Positions 12,000 through 22,067 of a stretch of 64,000 nucleotides of DNA are shown here, piece by piece. Source of the DNA: Blastomonas sp. AAP53 (GTDB lineage Bacteria; Pseudomonadota; Alphaproteobacteria; Sphingomonadales; Sphingomonadaceae); contig NZ_ANFZ01000013.1 of the NCBI RefSeq assembly GCF_000331245.1, forward strand, positions 1 to 64,000. Direction: 5' to 3'. The notes beneath the pieces were generated by a model. It was given only the letters and a program-made list of their open reading frames with translations, had not been told where the DNA came from and ran no database searches. How positions within the stretch are numbered: the stretch's first letter is position 1; the number at the start of each line of letters is the position of its first letter. A program made the position numbers and the translations under genes.

Positions 12000-13222
12000 C
12001 GCCCTCGGCGCGGGTGCAGGCGGCGATCGACCTGCTCGATGCGATCCTCAACGCAGCGCGCGGGCAGGGGGCGAGCGCGGATACGCTGGCGCGCAATTTC
12101 TTCCGCGAACGGCGCTATATGGGCTCGGGCGACCGGCGCGCGGTGCGCGATCTGGCCTATCGCGCGGTGCGCCGCTTCGGTGAAATTCCCGCAAGCGGAC
12201 GCGCCGCGATGGCGGGGCTGGCGCGCGAGGATGCGGTGCTGGCGGCGCAGTTCGATGGCTCGCAATACGGCCCGGCGTTGCTCGGCGATAACGAGCCCAT
12301 GGCCAGCGGCGGGGTGATCCCCAGCTGGATCGAGGCCTTGCTGCCTGCCTTGTTCGACGCCGACGAGAAAACTGCGCTGCTCGACCGCGCCGCGCTCGAC
12401 CTGCGTTACGATCCATCGCGCACCGATCGGGCGGCGCTGGCGGCGGTCTGGCCCGATATCGAGTTCAGCGATGTGTTGTCCCGCGCCGCACGGCTGCCCA
12501 ATGGCACCGCCATCGAGGACACGCCGCTGTGGCAGCAGGGCGCGATCGATGTGCAGGACTGGGGCAGCCAGGCGATCGTTCAGGCGTGTCTTGGCGACCA
12601 TGATCCGGCGCTGGTGATCGACCTGTGCGCAGGCGCGGGCGGCAAGACGCTGGCGCTCTCGGCGATGCTGCCCGAGGCGCGGATCATCGCATCGGACACC
12701 AGCCGCGACCGGCTTGCAGCGATGGAGCCACGGCGCAGGCGCGCGGGTGCGGATCGCATCGAGACGCTGCTGCTCAACCCGAAGCGCGAATGGGACAGCC
12801 TCGCCGCGTTCGAGGGCCAGGCCGATATCGTGTTGGTCGATGCACCATGCAGCGGATCGGGCACCTGGCGGCGCAACCCCGAAACCCGCTGGCGGCTGAC
12901 ACCCGAACGGCTGGAGCGGCTGGTGGGCGAGCAGGCGCGGCTCGTCGAGATCGCGATGCGGCTGGTGCGCCCGGGCGGCGCGCTCGTCTATGCGGTCTGC
13001 TCGCTGCTCCCCGACGAGGGGCCACGGCAGATCGCGCGTGCCTTGTGCAACCAGCCGGGCTGGCATATATCGCTGAAGGATATGAACATTGGCCGCCTGA
13101 TCGGGGCCGATGGCGGGCTGTGCGATGCGCCGCAGGGCGCTGGCGATGCCGCCGGAAGGCTCCTGACGCCGCATCACGACGGCACCGACGGCTTTTTCTT
13201 CACAAGAGCTTGCCGGTCATGA
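11996..13222 (+). CDS. rsmB: RsmB-type 16S rRNA m5C methyltransferase
   Basis: A 408-residue RNA cytosine-5 methyltransferase. An N-terminal NusB-like helical domain (1-125) precedes the AdoMet fold with DLCAGAGGKT (209-218). Both cysteines of the mechanism are present: C285 in VDAPCSGSGTW and C335 in YAVCSLL. RsmB methylates C967 of 16S rRNA in E. coli; the exact target here is inferred. The GTG start overlaps the previous stop (GTGA). Confidence 0.85.
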   Translation: MTPSARVQAAIDLLDAILNAARGQGASADTLARNFFRERRYMGSGDRRAVRDLAYRAVRRFGEIPASGRAAMAGLAREDAVLAAQFDGSQYGPALLGDNEPMASGGVIPSWIEALLPALFDADEKTALLDRAALDLRYDPSRTDRAALAAVWPDIEFSDVLSRAARLPNGTAIEDTPLWQQGAIDVQDWGSQAIVQACLGDHDPALVIDLCAGAGGKTLALSAMLPEARIIASDTSRDRLAAMEPRRRRAGADRIETLLLNPKREWDSLAAFEGQADIVLVDAPCSGSGTWRRNPETRWRLTPERLERLVGEQARLVEIAMRLVRPGGALVYAVCSLLPDEGPRQIARALCNQPGWHISLKDMNIGRLIGADGGLCDAPQGAGDAAGRLLTPHHDGTDGFFFTRACRS

Positions 13223-13248
13223 TAGCCTTGCGGTCAGCCTGGGAGAAT

Positions 13249-13764
13249 ATGATGCGTTTCGCGCCTGCCGCCATTGCCTTGTCACTCGCTCTTGCCACCG
13301 TTTCGAGCACCGGAATCGGCCAGCCCATCCGCTATGCCGTCGATCCGGCCTCACAGGCGCTGATGGACGAGGGGGCAAGGGTGCAGACCGCAGGCGACCT
13401 GGATCAGGCCACCGGCCTGTTCGAGGCAGCGTTGGCGGTCGATCCGGGCAACCGCGCCGCGTATATCGCGCTGGCACAGGTGGCGAGCGCGCAAGGCCTG
13501 CCGGGCAAGGCGATCCGCTTCTATCGCGAGGCACTGCGGCTTGACCCCAATGACGTTGCGGCGCTGGCCGGACAGGGCGAGGCGATGGTCCAGCGCGGTG
13601 CGGTGGAAAAGGCGCGGCGCAACCTGGTCCGCATCGAATCGCTCTGCACCACCGGCTGCACCGAAGCCGGCCGCCTGCTCGCCGCGATCGACAAGGCCGC
13701 CGCCAAGCCGGTGCTGTCCGCCGAAGCGGTCGCCTCGACGCCGACGGTGACCGAGCAGCCTTGA
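13249..13764 (+). CDS. Exported tetratricopeptide repeat protein
   Basis: A 171-residue protein with a signal peptide (MMRFAPAAIALSLALATVSS) and two to three TPR units, for example QTAGDLDQATGLFEAALAVD and GLPGKAIRFYREALRLDPND. TPR domains mediate protein contacts, here probably in the periplasm. ATG 13249 follows GGGAGA and the next codon is also ATG; an in-frame start at 13219 would overlap the rsmB stop. Confidence 0.75.
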   Translation: MMRFAPAAIALSLALATVSSTGIGQPIRYAVDPASQALMDEGARVQTAGDLDQATGLFEAALAVDPGNRAAYIALAQVASAQGLPGKAIRFYREALRLDPNDVAALAGQGEAMVQRGAVEKARRNLVRIESLCTTGCTEAGRLLAAIDKAAAKPVLSAEAVASTPTVTEQP

Positions 13765-13796
13765 TCGCCTTGCGCTGGGTCTTTGCACCCTACGCC

Positions 13797-13999
13797 CGCT
13801 CCGCCTGAGCCTGTCGAAGGCCCCGCGCCTGACGTTCCCGATGATCTAAACCGTCACCCTGAACTCGTTTCAGGGCCCATTTCTCCCCACGCGGCTTCGA
13901 TGCTTGGGGCACGATGGGTCCTGAAACGAGTTCAGGATGACGTGAGTATTGTGGCGGGGGGCGGTGCGCAGCCTTCGACAGGCTCAGGCTGAGCGGAGC
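13797..13999. repeat. Nested inverted repeats between convergent genes
   Basis: The outer arms are two oppositely oriented copies of the dispersed CTGAGCCTGTCGAAGGC element (13797-13828 and 13971-13997). The inner arms are CCTGAACTCGTTTCAGGGCCC near 13857 and its complement GGTCCTGAAACGAGTTCAGG near 13917. It sits between the TPR gene and mscS, which end toward each other, so it may act as a bidirectional transcription stop. The right arm overlaps the end of mscS. Confidence 0.85.
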
Positions 14000-15305
14000 G
14001 GAGCGTCACCTTCTGGAGCAGCCACAGCCGGCCCCATCCCCGGCATTTCCTTGATATACAAGTCCCGCTGCGGGAACGGGATCTCGATGTCGTGTTCCTT
14101 GAACAATACCCACACGCGCATCAGCACGTCGCCGCGGATGTTGCCCATGCCGCCTTCGGGATCGCCGATCCACGCGCGGATTTCCCAGTTGACGGAATTG
14201 TCGCCGAACTCGGTCATCCAGATGCGCGGGGCGGGTTCTTTCAGCACGCGCGGGGTCTCGTCGACCGCCCGGTAGAGCAGCTCCTGCACCAGCTGCATGT
14301 CGCTGCCATAGCCGACCCCGATGGGGATGCGCATCCGCACGTTGCGGTCGGAGTACGACCAGTTCTCGACCGGATGGGTCATCAGGTCCTCGTTGGGGAT
14401 CAGATGCTCCTTGCCATCGCGGGTGATGACCGAAACCGCGCGCACGCCGATCTTGTTCACCCAGCCGAAGCTGTCCTGCACCGCGATGACATCGCCCGGC
14501 TTGATCGAGCGGTCGAGCAGCAGGATGATGCCCGCGAACAGGTTGCCGATCGTCTTCTGCAGCCCGAAGCCGATCGCGAGGCCGAACGCGCCCGAGAAGA
14601 AGCTGAGCGCGGTGAGGTCGATCCCCAACGTATCGATGCCGATGAAGAAGGCCAGGACGATGACGCCGACGCTGGCGATCTTCTGCCCGAGCAGCTTCTG
14701 CGTCGGGTCGAGCCCGTCGCTGCTGCCGATGATGTGCCCGGCGATGCGGTTGACCACGCGCGCGGCGGTGTAGAGCACCAGGATGGTGATCGCGATGGTG
14801 ACCACGAGCAGCAACGAAAATCGCTTTTCGCCCAAGTTGAAGCCCACCCGGTCCATCGCAGTGGTGATCGGATCGAGCCCGCCGAACATGCTCGCCAGGA
14901 TCGAGATGAGCGTGGCGAGGCCCAGGAACGTGCCCAGCCAATCGGGCATGCGCACGCCGCGCACCAGATCGTTGACGAACAAAGCCAGCGCAATCGCCAG
15001 CGTGATCCCGAAGATGACCGAGGCGATCAGGCTCCACTCGTAGAGGTTGAGCGCCATGCCGATCAGCATCGCGGTGGTGAAGCGCCGCACCATGTCGCGA
15101 ATGCGGCGGCGCGCGAGCTGGCTTTCATGGCCCGCGCGGCGTTCCCAGATCGCGGCGAGACGCAGATAGGTGAGGCGGCTGACGCTCCAGCCGATCAGCA
15201 AGGCAGCCGTCGCGATCAGCGCGGCGATGACGCCTTCGACATATTGCAGGTCGTCGGGGCGGTCGATCCAGCCCCATCGCATCAGAAGTCCCGAGATCGC
15301 TGCGT

Positions 15306-15309
<4 letters not shown>
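13984..15309 (-). CDS. mscS: MscS family mechanosensitive ion channel
   Basis: A 441-residue inner-membrane channel with about five membrane segments, ending in the pore helix and beta domain: FGLAIGFGLQKTIGNLFAGI, then LLLDRSIKPGDVI. It opens when membrane tension rises and protects against hypo-osmotic shock. The ATG overlaps the stop of the upstream lyase gene by four bases, so the two are cotranscribed. The last codons (Pro-Leu-Arg-Ser-Ala-stop) are read from a dispersed repeat. Confidence 0.9.
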
Positions 15310-16538
<1,229 letters not shown>

Positions 16539-16670
16539 GGTTCAACTCCGCCATCTCCCCTTGCGGGAGAGGGCAACGAGACTTGGACCGCAAAGCGGGC
16601 CTAGTCGCAGTGGGAGAGGGGCTAGCCCTCTCCAACGTCGCCTAGGCAGCAAGCTGCCAAGGCTTTGGTA

Positions 16671-16693
16671 TCCTCTCCCGTAAAGGGAGAGGA
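16671..16693. repeat. Palindrome downstream of sseA
   Basis: TCCTCTCCC, a five-base loop, then GGGAGAGGA: a perfect 9-base stem 11 bases after the sseA stop. A related CTCCCCTTGCGGGAGAGGG unit lies at 16553-16572. They belong to the same class of intergenic hairpins and may end the sseA message, although no U-tract follows. Confidence 0.75.
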
Positions 16694-16703
16694 TGATTTG
16701 AGG

Positions 16704-17540
16704 TCAGCCCATCGCCTTGGGGGTGTCGGAATCGGCGCCCCATTCGGCCCAGCTGCCATCGTACAGCGCCACATCGGTCTTGCCGAGCAGATGCGCGCCG
16801 AAGGCGACGACGCTGGCAGTCATGCCGGAGCCGCAGGTGGTGACGATCGGCTGTTCGATGTCGACGCCGGCGGCCTGAAACGCCGCCTTGAGGTCAGCGC
16901 CGGTCTTCCAGGTGCCATCGGCGTTGAACAGGCTGGAGTGCGGCAGGTTGACGGCACCGGGAATGTGGCCCGCAGCGATGCCGGGGCGCGGATCTTCTTC
17001 GGCACCGGTGAAGCGTGCAGCGGGACGTGCATCGACGACCTGTTCGGCCTTGCTGTGCAGGTTGCCCAGCATGTCGGCCTTGGTGCGGACGTTCTTCTTG
17101 TCTTCCCACACGGTGAAGTGGCGGTGACGCAGCGTTTCCTTGCCGGTCTTGATCGGGCGACCTTCGGCCTTCCACTTGGCGATGCCGCCATCGAGAATGG
17201 CGACCGCGTGCGCGCCGAACATGGTCAGCATGAACCAGGCGCGGGCCGAGGACTTCAGCGGGCTGTCATCGTACAGCACGATGCGGCTGCCATCGCCCAG
17301 GCCCAGCGACTGCATGCGGCTGGCGAACTTTTCGGCAGGGGGCAGGGTGTTTTCGACCGCAGAATTGCTGTCGACCAGCTCTTCCAGATCCATGAACACG
17401 GCGCCGGGGATGTGGCCGGCCTCATATTCGGCCAGCGCATTGCGGCCGGTGTCGGCCAGAAACTTGCTCGCATCGACGATGCGAAGATCGGAGGCGCCCA
17501 TCTCATTGGCGAGCCACTCGGTTGAAACCAGCGAATCCAT
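16704..17540 (-). CDS. sseA: 3-mercaptopyruvate sulfurtransferase (tandem rhodanese)
   Basis: A 278-residue protein with two rhodanese domains (about 1-150 and 160-278). The active-site loop is TTCGSGMTASV with C236; the CGSGMTA form favours 3-mercaptopyruvate over thiosulfate. It moves sulfur from 3-mercaptopyruvate to acceptors. It lies upstream of metC-mscS on the same strand, giving a small sulfur amino acid neighbourhood, but is separated from metC by 165 bases of repeats. Confidence 0.9.
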   Translation of the reverse strand: MDSLVSTEWLANEMGASDLRIVDASKFLADTGRNALAEYEAGHIPGAVFMDLEELVDSNSAVENTLPPAEKFASRMQSLGLGDGSRIVLYDDSPLKSSARAWFMLTMFGAHAVAILDGGIAKWKAEGRPIKTGKETLRHRHFTVWEDKKNVRTKADMLGNLHSKAEQVVDARPAARFTGAEEDPRPGIAAGHIPGAVNLPHSSLFNADGTWKTGADLKAAFQAAGVDIEQPIVTTCGSGMTASVVAFGAHLLGKTDVALYDGSWAEWGADSDTPKAMG

Positions 17541-17590
17541 CTTGGTGTGTCTCCCTACTGCGATTACGCGCCCGTGTTATTGGCGTTTTT

Positions 17591-17635
17591 CCCGGCTTTT
17601 TAGACGTGAAACCCGGCTGGTTGCTCAGCCGGGGT
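17591..17635 (-). promoter_or_regulatory. Structured leader upstream of sseA with competing hairpins
   Basis: Read on the minus strand, an ACCCCGGCT segment (17635-17627) can pair with either of two AGCCGGG copies (17618-17612 or 17597-17591). The two stems exclude each other, as in attenuators and riboswitches. It does not match a riboswitch class I know, so function is speculative. Confidence 0.3.
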
Positions 17636-17810
17636 GCCATGATTTTGTTGCGCTGCACCATCAACATTATCCTGTCACGGCGGGCGCGTCGAGTCGCAAC
17701 GGGAAGCCCGGTCCAGTTTTTTCACCTATGTTGCAATGATGTGCAGGCGGCGGTGGCATGGCCCGGAGGTTCGCGGTACCAAGCACGGCAATGACACTGA
17801 AAGGAACTCC

Positions 17811-18581
17811 ATGCGCATCCTGCTGACCAACGACGATGGCGTTCATGCGCCGGGGCTGGCGGTTCTCGCCGATATTGCGCGGGCCATTTCGGACGATGTC
17901 TGGATCGTCGCGCCCACAGAAGAGCAATCGGGCGCGGGACATTCGCTCACCATCACCCGGCCGCTGCGGATCCACCAGCATGGCGACAAGCACTATTCGG
18001 TCACCGGAACGCCGACCGACGCGGTGATGATGGCGGTGGCGCGGCTGATGAAGGAGACGCCGCCCGATCTCATCCTGTCAGGCGTCAACCGGGGCGCGAA
18101 CCTGGCCGAGGATGTGACTTATTCGGGCACCGTGTCGGCTGCGATGGAAGGGGCGCTGGCCGGGGTGCCGTCGATCGCGCTGAGCCAGGTCTATGCGCGC
18201 GAAGGGGCAGGGCTTGATGTCTCGTTCGATGCCGCCGCCCATTGGGGCGAGCAGGTGGTGCGCAAGATCATCGGCCAGCCGATGCCGCGCCGCACATTGG
18301 TCAATGTCAATTTTCCCGCCCGGTCCGCAGACAGCGTGCGCGGCGTGCGCGTGGTTGCACAGGGGTTCCGCGATTACGGGCGGTTGAAGATCGTCACCAA
18401 CACCGATCCGCGCGGGTTCGAATATCACTGGTTCGGGCTGGGCCAGGCGGAACAGACCCCGGCGCACAGCACCGATCTGGAAGCGGTGGCCGATGGCTAT
18501 ATCGCGGTGACGCCGCTGCATCTGGACCTGACGCACCATCAATCGGTCGCGTCGCTCGCAGCCACATTCGATCAGGCGTGA
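17811..18581 (+). CDS. surE: 5'/3'-nucleotidase SurE
   Basis: A 256-residue SurE phosphatase that dephosphorylates nucleoside monophosphates using a divalent metal. Metal-binding motifs are LLTNDDGVHAPG at the N-terminus, EEQSGAGHSLT (about 38-48) and SGVNRGANLAEDVTYSGTV (about 90-108). ATG 17811 follows AAGGA; the open frame extends upstream without support. It is followed after 81 bases by an NlpD-like gene, the same pairing as surE-pcm-nlpD in gammaproteobacteria but without pcm. Confidence 0.95.
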   Translation: MRILLTNDDGVHAPGLAVLADIARAISDDVWIVAPTEEQSGAGHSLTITRPLRIHQHGDKHYSVTGTPTDAVMMAVARLMKETPPDLILSGVNRGANLAEDVTYSGTVSAAMEGALAGVPSIALSQVYAREGAGLDVSFDAAAHWGEQVVRKIIGQPMPRRTLVNVNFPARSADSVRGVRVVAQGFRDYGRLKIVTNTDPRGFEYHWFGLGQAEQTPAHSTDLEAVADGYIAVTPLHLDLTHHQSVASLAATFDQA

Positions 18582-18662
18582 GCGGGCCGGAGGGCAGTAG
18601 GGCGGTGTAAATCCTGCCCAAACCGGTGGCAAAGCGCGCAATCCGTGCTAGATGTTGACGCC

Positions 18663-19757
18663 ATGGCGTGGGGAAACAAACGTAAGTTCGCAAGTGTGGC
18701 CATTACGGCGACGCTGCTTTTGGCAGGCTGCATACCTGGCGGGGTGAGCGAGCAGGGACTGCAGCCCGAGATCAGCGAGGCAGGCGTTCCGGCCGAACTG
18801 CCGCAGGAGGTGGTGACGGGTAGCGACGCGCCGGTGTGGGAAAGCCGCAGCGTTGCCGCCAACGCCGCTGACGTGATCGGCACGGTCTATGTCGTGAAGC
18901 CCGGCGACACGCTGCGCGGCATCGGCAACAGCACCGGCGCGGGGTCCGAAGCGATTGCTGCAGCCAACGGCCTGGCTGCACCCTATGTGCTGCGTCCCGG
19001 GCAGCAGCTGACCATTCCGGGCGGGCGCTACCACACCGTGGCGCAGGGCGAGACGGGCATTGCCATCGCCTATGCCTATCGCGTCGCGTGGAGCGATATC
19101 GTCGCGCTGAACGATCTGGCCGAACCCTATATCCTGCGCATCGGGCAGAAGCTGAAGCTGCCGCCGGGTGCTCAGCTGGCCGTCAGCGCAGGAAGAACCG
19201 CTCCTGCGGCGGCGCCTGCGACCAGGACGGGGCGGATCGGTGAGCTGGTGGTCAACATCGATGATGTCGTCACCGGCAGCCAGCCTGCCATCGCAGAAGG
19301 CTCGGCCGTCCCCGCCGCCAGGCCCGCGCGCGCGCCGGTCGCCGCGAGCGTTCCCGTCAAGGTACCGGACGCCTTTGCCGGCCGGTTCACCTGGCCGCTG
19401 TCGGGCCCGCTGCTCACCCGCTTCGGCCCGGTGGGCAAGGGGCAGATCAGCAACGGCATCGACATCACCGCGACGCGCGGCCAGCCGTTTCGCGCGGCCG
19501 CCGATGGCGTGGTGTCATACGCGGGCAGCGAAGTCGCGATCTATGGCGGGCTGATCCTGGTCAGCCATGGCGGCGGCTGGGTCAGCGCCTATGGCCATGC
19601 CGAGCGGATCGATGTGACCCGCGGTCAAGCGGTCAAGGCCGGGCAGGTGCTCGGTTCGGCAGGGCAGAGCGGCTTCGCCGAGAGCCCCAAGCTGCATTTC
19701 GAGCTGCGCAAGGACCGCAAGCCGGTCGATCCGCTGCTGTATCTGCCCAGGAAGTAA
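18663..19757 (+). CDS. nlpD: NlpD-like lipoprotein: two LysM domains and a degenerate M23 domain
   Basis: A 364-residue lipoprotein with lipobox LLAGC near residue 24. Two LysM domains (YVVKPGDTL... and YHTVAQGETGI...) bind peptidoglycan, followed by an M23 domain in the last 125 residues. The first zinc histidine of active M23 enzymes (HxGxD) is replaced here by Ser in ISNGIDI, while SAYGH and LHFEL remain. This is the pattern of E. coli NlpD, which activates the amidase AmiC and does not cut the wall itself. An in-frame GTG at 18645 is possible, but ATG 18663 fits the signal peptide. Confidence 0.85.
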   Translation: MAWGNKRKFASVAITATLLLAGCIPGGVSEQGLQPEISEAGVPAELPQEVVTGSDAPVWESRSVAANAADVIGTVYVVKPGDTLRGIGNSTGAGSEAIAAANGLAAPYVLRPGQQLTIPGGRYHTVAQGETGIAIAYAYRVAWSDIVALNDLAEPYILRIGQKLKLPPGAQLAVSAGRTAPAAAPATRTGRIGELVVNIDDVVTGSQPAIAEGSAVPAARPARAPVAASVPVKVPDAFAGRFTWPLSGPLLTRFGPVGKGQISNGIDITATRGQPFRAAADGVVSYAGSEVAIYGGLILVSHGGGWVSAYGHAERIDVTRGQAVKAGQVLGSAGQSGFAESPKLHFELRKDRKPVDPLLYLPRK

Positions 19758-19766
19758 GCTGCGCGC

Positions 19767-20816
19767 ATGGCCGATTCCGATATCAAGCCCAGGGCCCTGT
19801 TGAAACGGGCGTCGCGTCTGCCGGTCTGGGCCGACGTGGCATTGCGGCTCAGCGTGGCGTTCATGCTGATCGGCGTGGTCATCCTGATCCACTGGCTGGA
19901 CCGCGATGGCCTGGTCGACAATGTCGATGGCGATATCAGCTTTCTGGACGTCGTCTATTTCACGATGATCTCGGTCACCACCACCGGCTTCGGGGATATT
20001 GCACCGGTTTCGGACCGGGCACGGCTGATGGAATCGGTGGTCGTGACCCCGGTGCGGATCGCGGTCATCTTCATCTTCGTCGGCACCGCGTACAGTTTCG
20101 TCATCAAGCGCACATGGGAAAAATGGCAGATGAGCAGGATCCAGCAGCGCCTGACAGGGCATATCGTCGTGCTGGGCTTCGGCACCAGCGGCACCGAGGC
20201 GGTGCGCGAACTGGTTGCGCGCGGCACCGACCCTTCGTGCATTGTCGTGGTCGATCAGTCGGAGGAATCTCTGGCACGCGCCGAGGCTTTGGGCTGCAAT
20301 GTGCTCAATGCCGATGCGACGCGCGACGAAACGCTCAAGGACGTGCATATCGACCGGGCGTGCTCGGCGATCGTCTCGGCCGGGCGCGACGATACCTCGA
20401 TCCTGATCGTGCTCACCATCCGCCATCTGGCCCCCGATGTACCGATCAGCGTGGTGGTGCGCGCGAGCGACAACGAGCTGCTGGCGCGGCAGGCGGGCGC
20501 GAACACCGTCATCAACCCGGTGAGCTTTGCCGGGCTGCTGCTCGCAGGATCGTGCCATGGCCCGCACATCAGCGCGTATCTGGCCGATCTCGCCTCGTCG
20601 AGCGGACGCGTGGTGCTGATCGAGCGCGCAGTGCGTAACGAGGAAATCGGCGTGCCGCTCAAGGACATCAAGGATGGCGTCGGCGTGCGCATCTATCGCG
20701 ATGGCAAGCCTTACGGTTTCTGGGATGATGAAACCGCCAGCCTGCGCGCGGGCGATCTGGTGGTGGTGATCACCCAGGGCGATGGCCGCAAACCGGTGAC
20801 CATGGCGAACGATTGA
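19767..20816 (+). CDS. Potassium channel with RCK/TrkA-N domain
   Basis: A 349-residue two-helix ion channel. A first membrane helix (about 28-50), the pore loop with SVTTTGFGDIAP (selectivity filter GFGD) and a second helix (about 92-112) are followed by a TrkA-N Rossmann domain beginning GHIVVLGFGTSGTEAVREL and a C-terminal RCK-C-like part. Such channels gate K+ flow in response to nucleotides or ions. GFGD instead of GYGD occurs in some bacterial channels. It begins 9 bases after nlpD, so the genes are probably cotranscribed. Confidence 0.9.
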   Translation: MADSDIKPRALLKRASRLPVWADVALRLSVAFMLIGVVILIHWLDRDGLVDNVDGDISFLDVVYFTMISVTTTGFGDIAPVSDRARLMESVVVTPVRIAVIFIFVGTAYSFVIKRTWEKWQMSRIQQRLTGHIVVLGFGTSGTEAVRELVARGTDPSCIVVVDQSEESLARAEALGCNVLNADATRDETLKDVHIDRACSAIVSAGRDDTSILIVLTIRHLAPDVPISVVVRASDNELLARQAGANTVINPVSFAGLLLAGSCHGPHISAYLADLASSSGRVVLIERAVRNEEIGVPLKDIKDGVGVRIYRDGKPYGFWDDETASLRAGDLVVVITQGDGRKPVTMAND

Positions 20817-20845
20817 GGGGGAAAGGTTGTTGGGGCCGCTGGCAG

Positions 20846-20951
20846 CGCGGGGCCTTCGACAGGCTCAGGCTGAGCGGGTTTGGGTTGGATCTCGCTTTTC
20901 TGCCACTTGGCACCACCTCCGCTCAGCCTGAGCCTGTCGAAGGCCCCGCGC
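20846..20951. repeat. Inverted pair of dispersed repeats
   Basis: Two oppositely oriented copies of the CTCAGCCTGAGCCTGTCGAAGGCCCCGCG element (20846-20877 and 20921-20951), between the convergent K+ channel gene and the glycine-rich protein gene. They can form one large hairpin. Confidence 0.9.
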
Positions 20952-20974
20952 CGGGGTCGGCCAAGCGCACAATT

Positions 20975-21931
20975 TCAATCGCCGCCGCCGCAGCCTCCGC
21001 CGCAACCACTGCTGCTGCAGCCGCTGTCGCCGCCCGAATCGCTGCTGTCGCTCGAATCGCTCCAGTCGCCATCCGCGCCACCGCCGCCGAATTCGCCACC
21101 GCCCGCTGCGAAGGCTGCGCCGCCCGCTGCAGCCGTGCCCGTGCCCGAACTTAGCCAGCCATCGGACGAACTGTCGCCGCCAATGGAGCTGTCGCCCCTG
21201 TCGCGGCGGCGCTTGCGGTTGTGCACAGTTCTGGTCTGGCGGGCATGGCTGCGCCGACGGTCGATCAGCAGGCCGAGCAGGAACAGCATCAGGCCAAGGC
21301 CAGTGATGAAGGCGATAAAGCCGAAGCTGGTTCCGAACGCGATTTCCCAGAACCGTTTGAACAGCGGCGCATTCCCGGCGGCGGCGCTTTCAGCGGCCAG
21401 TGCCGTGCACGCCGCGAGCAGGGTCGCACCGCCAGCCATCGCCGCCAGCGCAACATGGCGCCGCGCCAGAAGATAGTGGCGCGAACGGTCAACCCATTGA
21501 TAACGCACGCCAAAGCGCAGATCGCTGGGTGGCCAGATGTCTGATGGGGGCTCGCTGCCAAAGGTGTCACGATAGCGTTGCAGCGTGGCGGCATAGAGGC
21601 TCCGGTACTTGCGCCCCTCGGCGCTGCCGCCTGCGGTGGGGCCATGGTGCAGCGGCCGCCCGATGATCCGCGCGCACAGCTCTTCCCAGTAATGCCGGGT
21701 ATAGGCCAGGTGCAGATGCCAGGCCTGATCGACCTGATCGGACGGGGTGACCATGTCCGTGCCGGTCGCTGCAAGATAGAGAAAGCGGCGATACTCTTCC
21801 ATCACCGCTTCGGCATGGTGGCGCGACCAGCCGTTTTCGCGTGCGAGCCGCCGCGTGAAGCTCAGCGCCGCACCCTCCGGCTCGATACGCATGGCAGCAA
21901 GCGCCCGCCAGATCGGATCATCGACCATCAC
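20975..21931 (-). CDS. Membrane protein with Gly/Ser/Cys-rich tail, glycine-rich domain family
   Basis: A 318-residue protein. The N-terminal 130 residues contain VDQAWHLHLAYTRHYWEEL, a motif of plant and bacterial glycine-rich domain proteins. Two membrane helices follow (HVALAAMAGGATLLAACTAL and FIAFITGLGLMLFLLGLLI). The last 60 residues are almost only Ser, Asp, Gly and Cys, ending CSSSGCGGGCGGGD, similar to the tails seen with TIGR04222-type proteins. Function is unknown. Confidence 0.7.
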   Translation of the reverse strand: MMVDDPIWRALAAMRIEPEGAALSFTRRLARENGWSRHHAEAVMEEYRRFLYLAATGTDMVTPSDQVDQAWHLHLAYTRHYWEELCARIIGRPLHHGPTAGGSAEGRKYRSLYAATLQRYRDTFGSEPPSDIWPPSDLRFGVRYQWVDRSRHYLLARRHVALAAMAGGATLLAACTALAAESAAAGNAPLFKRFWEIAFGTSFGFIAFITGLGLMLFLLGLLIDRRRSHARQTRTVHNRKRRRDRGDSSIGGDSSSDGWLSSGTGTAAAGGAAFAAGGGEFGGGGADGDWSDSSDSSDSGGDSGCSSSGCGGGCGGGD

Positions 21932-22005
21932 CGCCCTCCCGCCGTTTTGGTGACTGGCAGGCTATCGAGTCCTTGTGGGATGAGCAATCACTGAATGTAA
22001 AATGA

Positions 22006-22042
22006 CAATGGGAGCGGCCGCAGCGTGCGGACGCTCCCATTG
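22006..22042 (-). terminator. Terminator hairpin downstream of the 22068 gene
   Basis: An 11-base perfect stem (CAATGGGAGCG / CGCTCCCATTG) contains a second internal stem (CCGCA/TGCGG). On the minus strand it is followed by TCATTTTACA. It lies 26 bases beyond the stop of the minus-strand gene at 22068. Confidence 0.7.
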
Positions 22043-22067
22043 GGTGGACCTGCCGGTCGGGAAAAAA

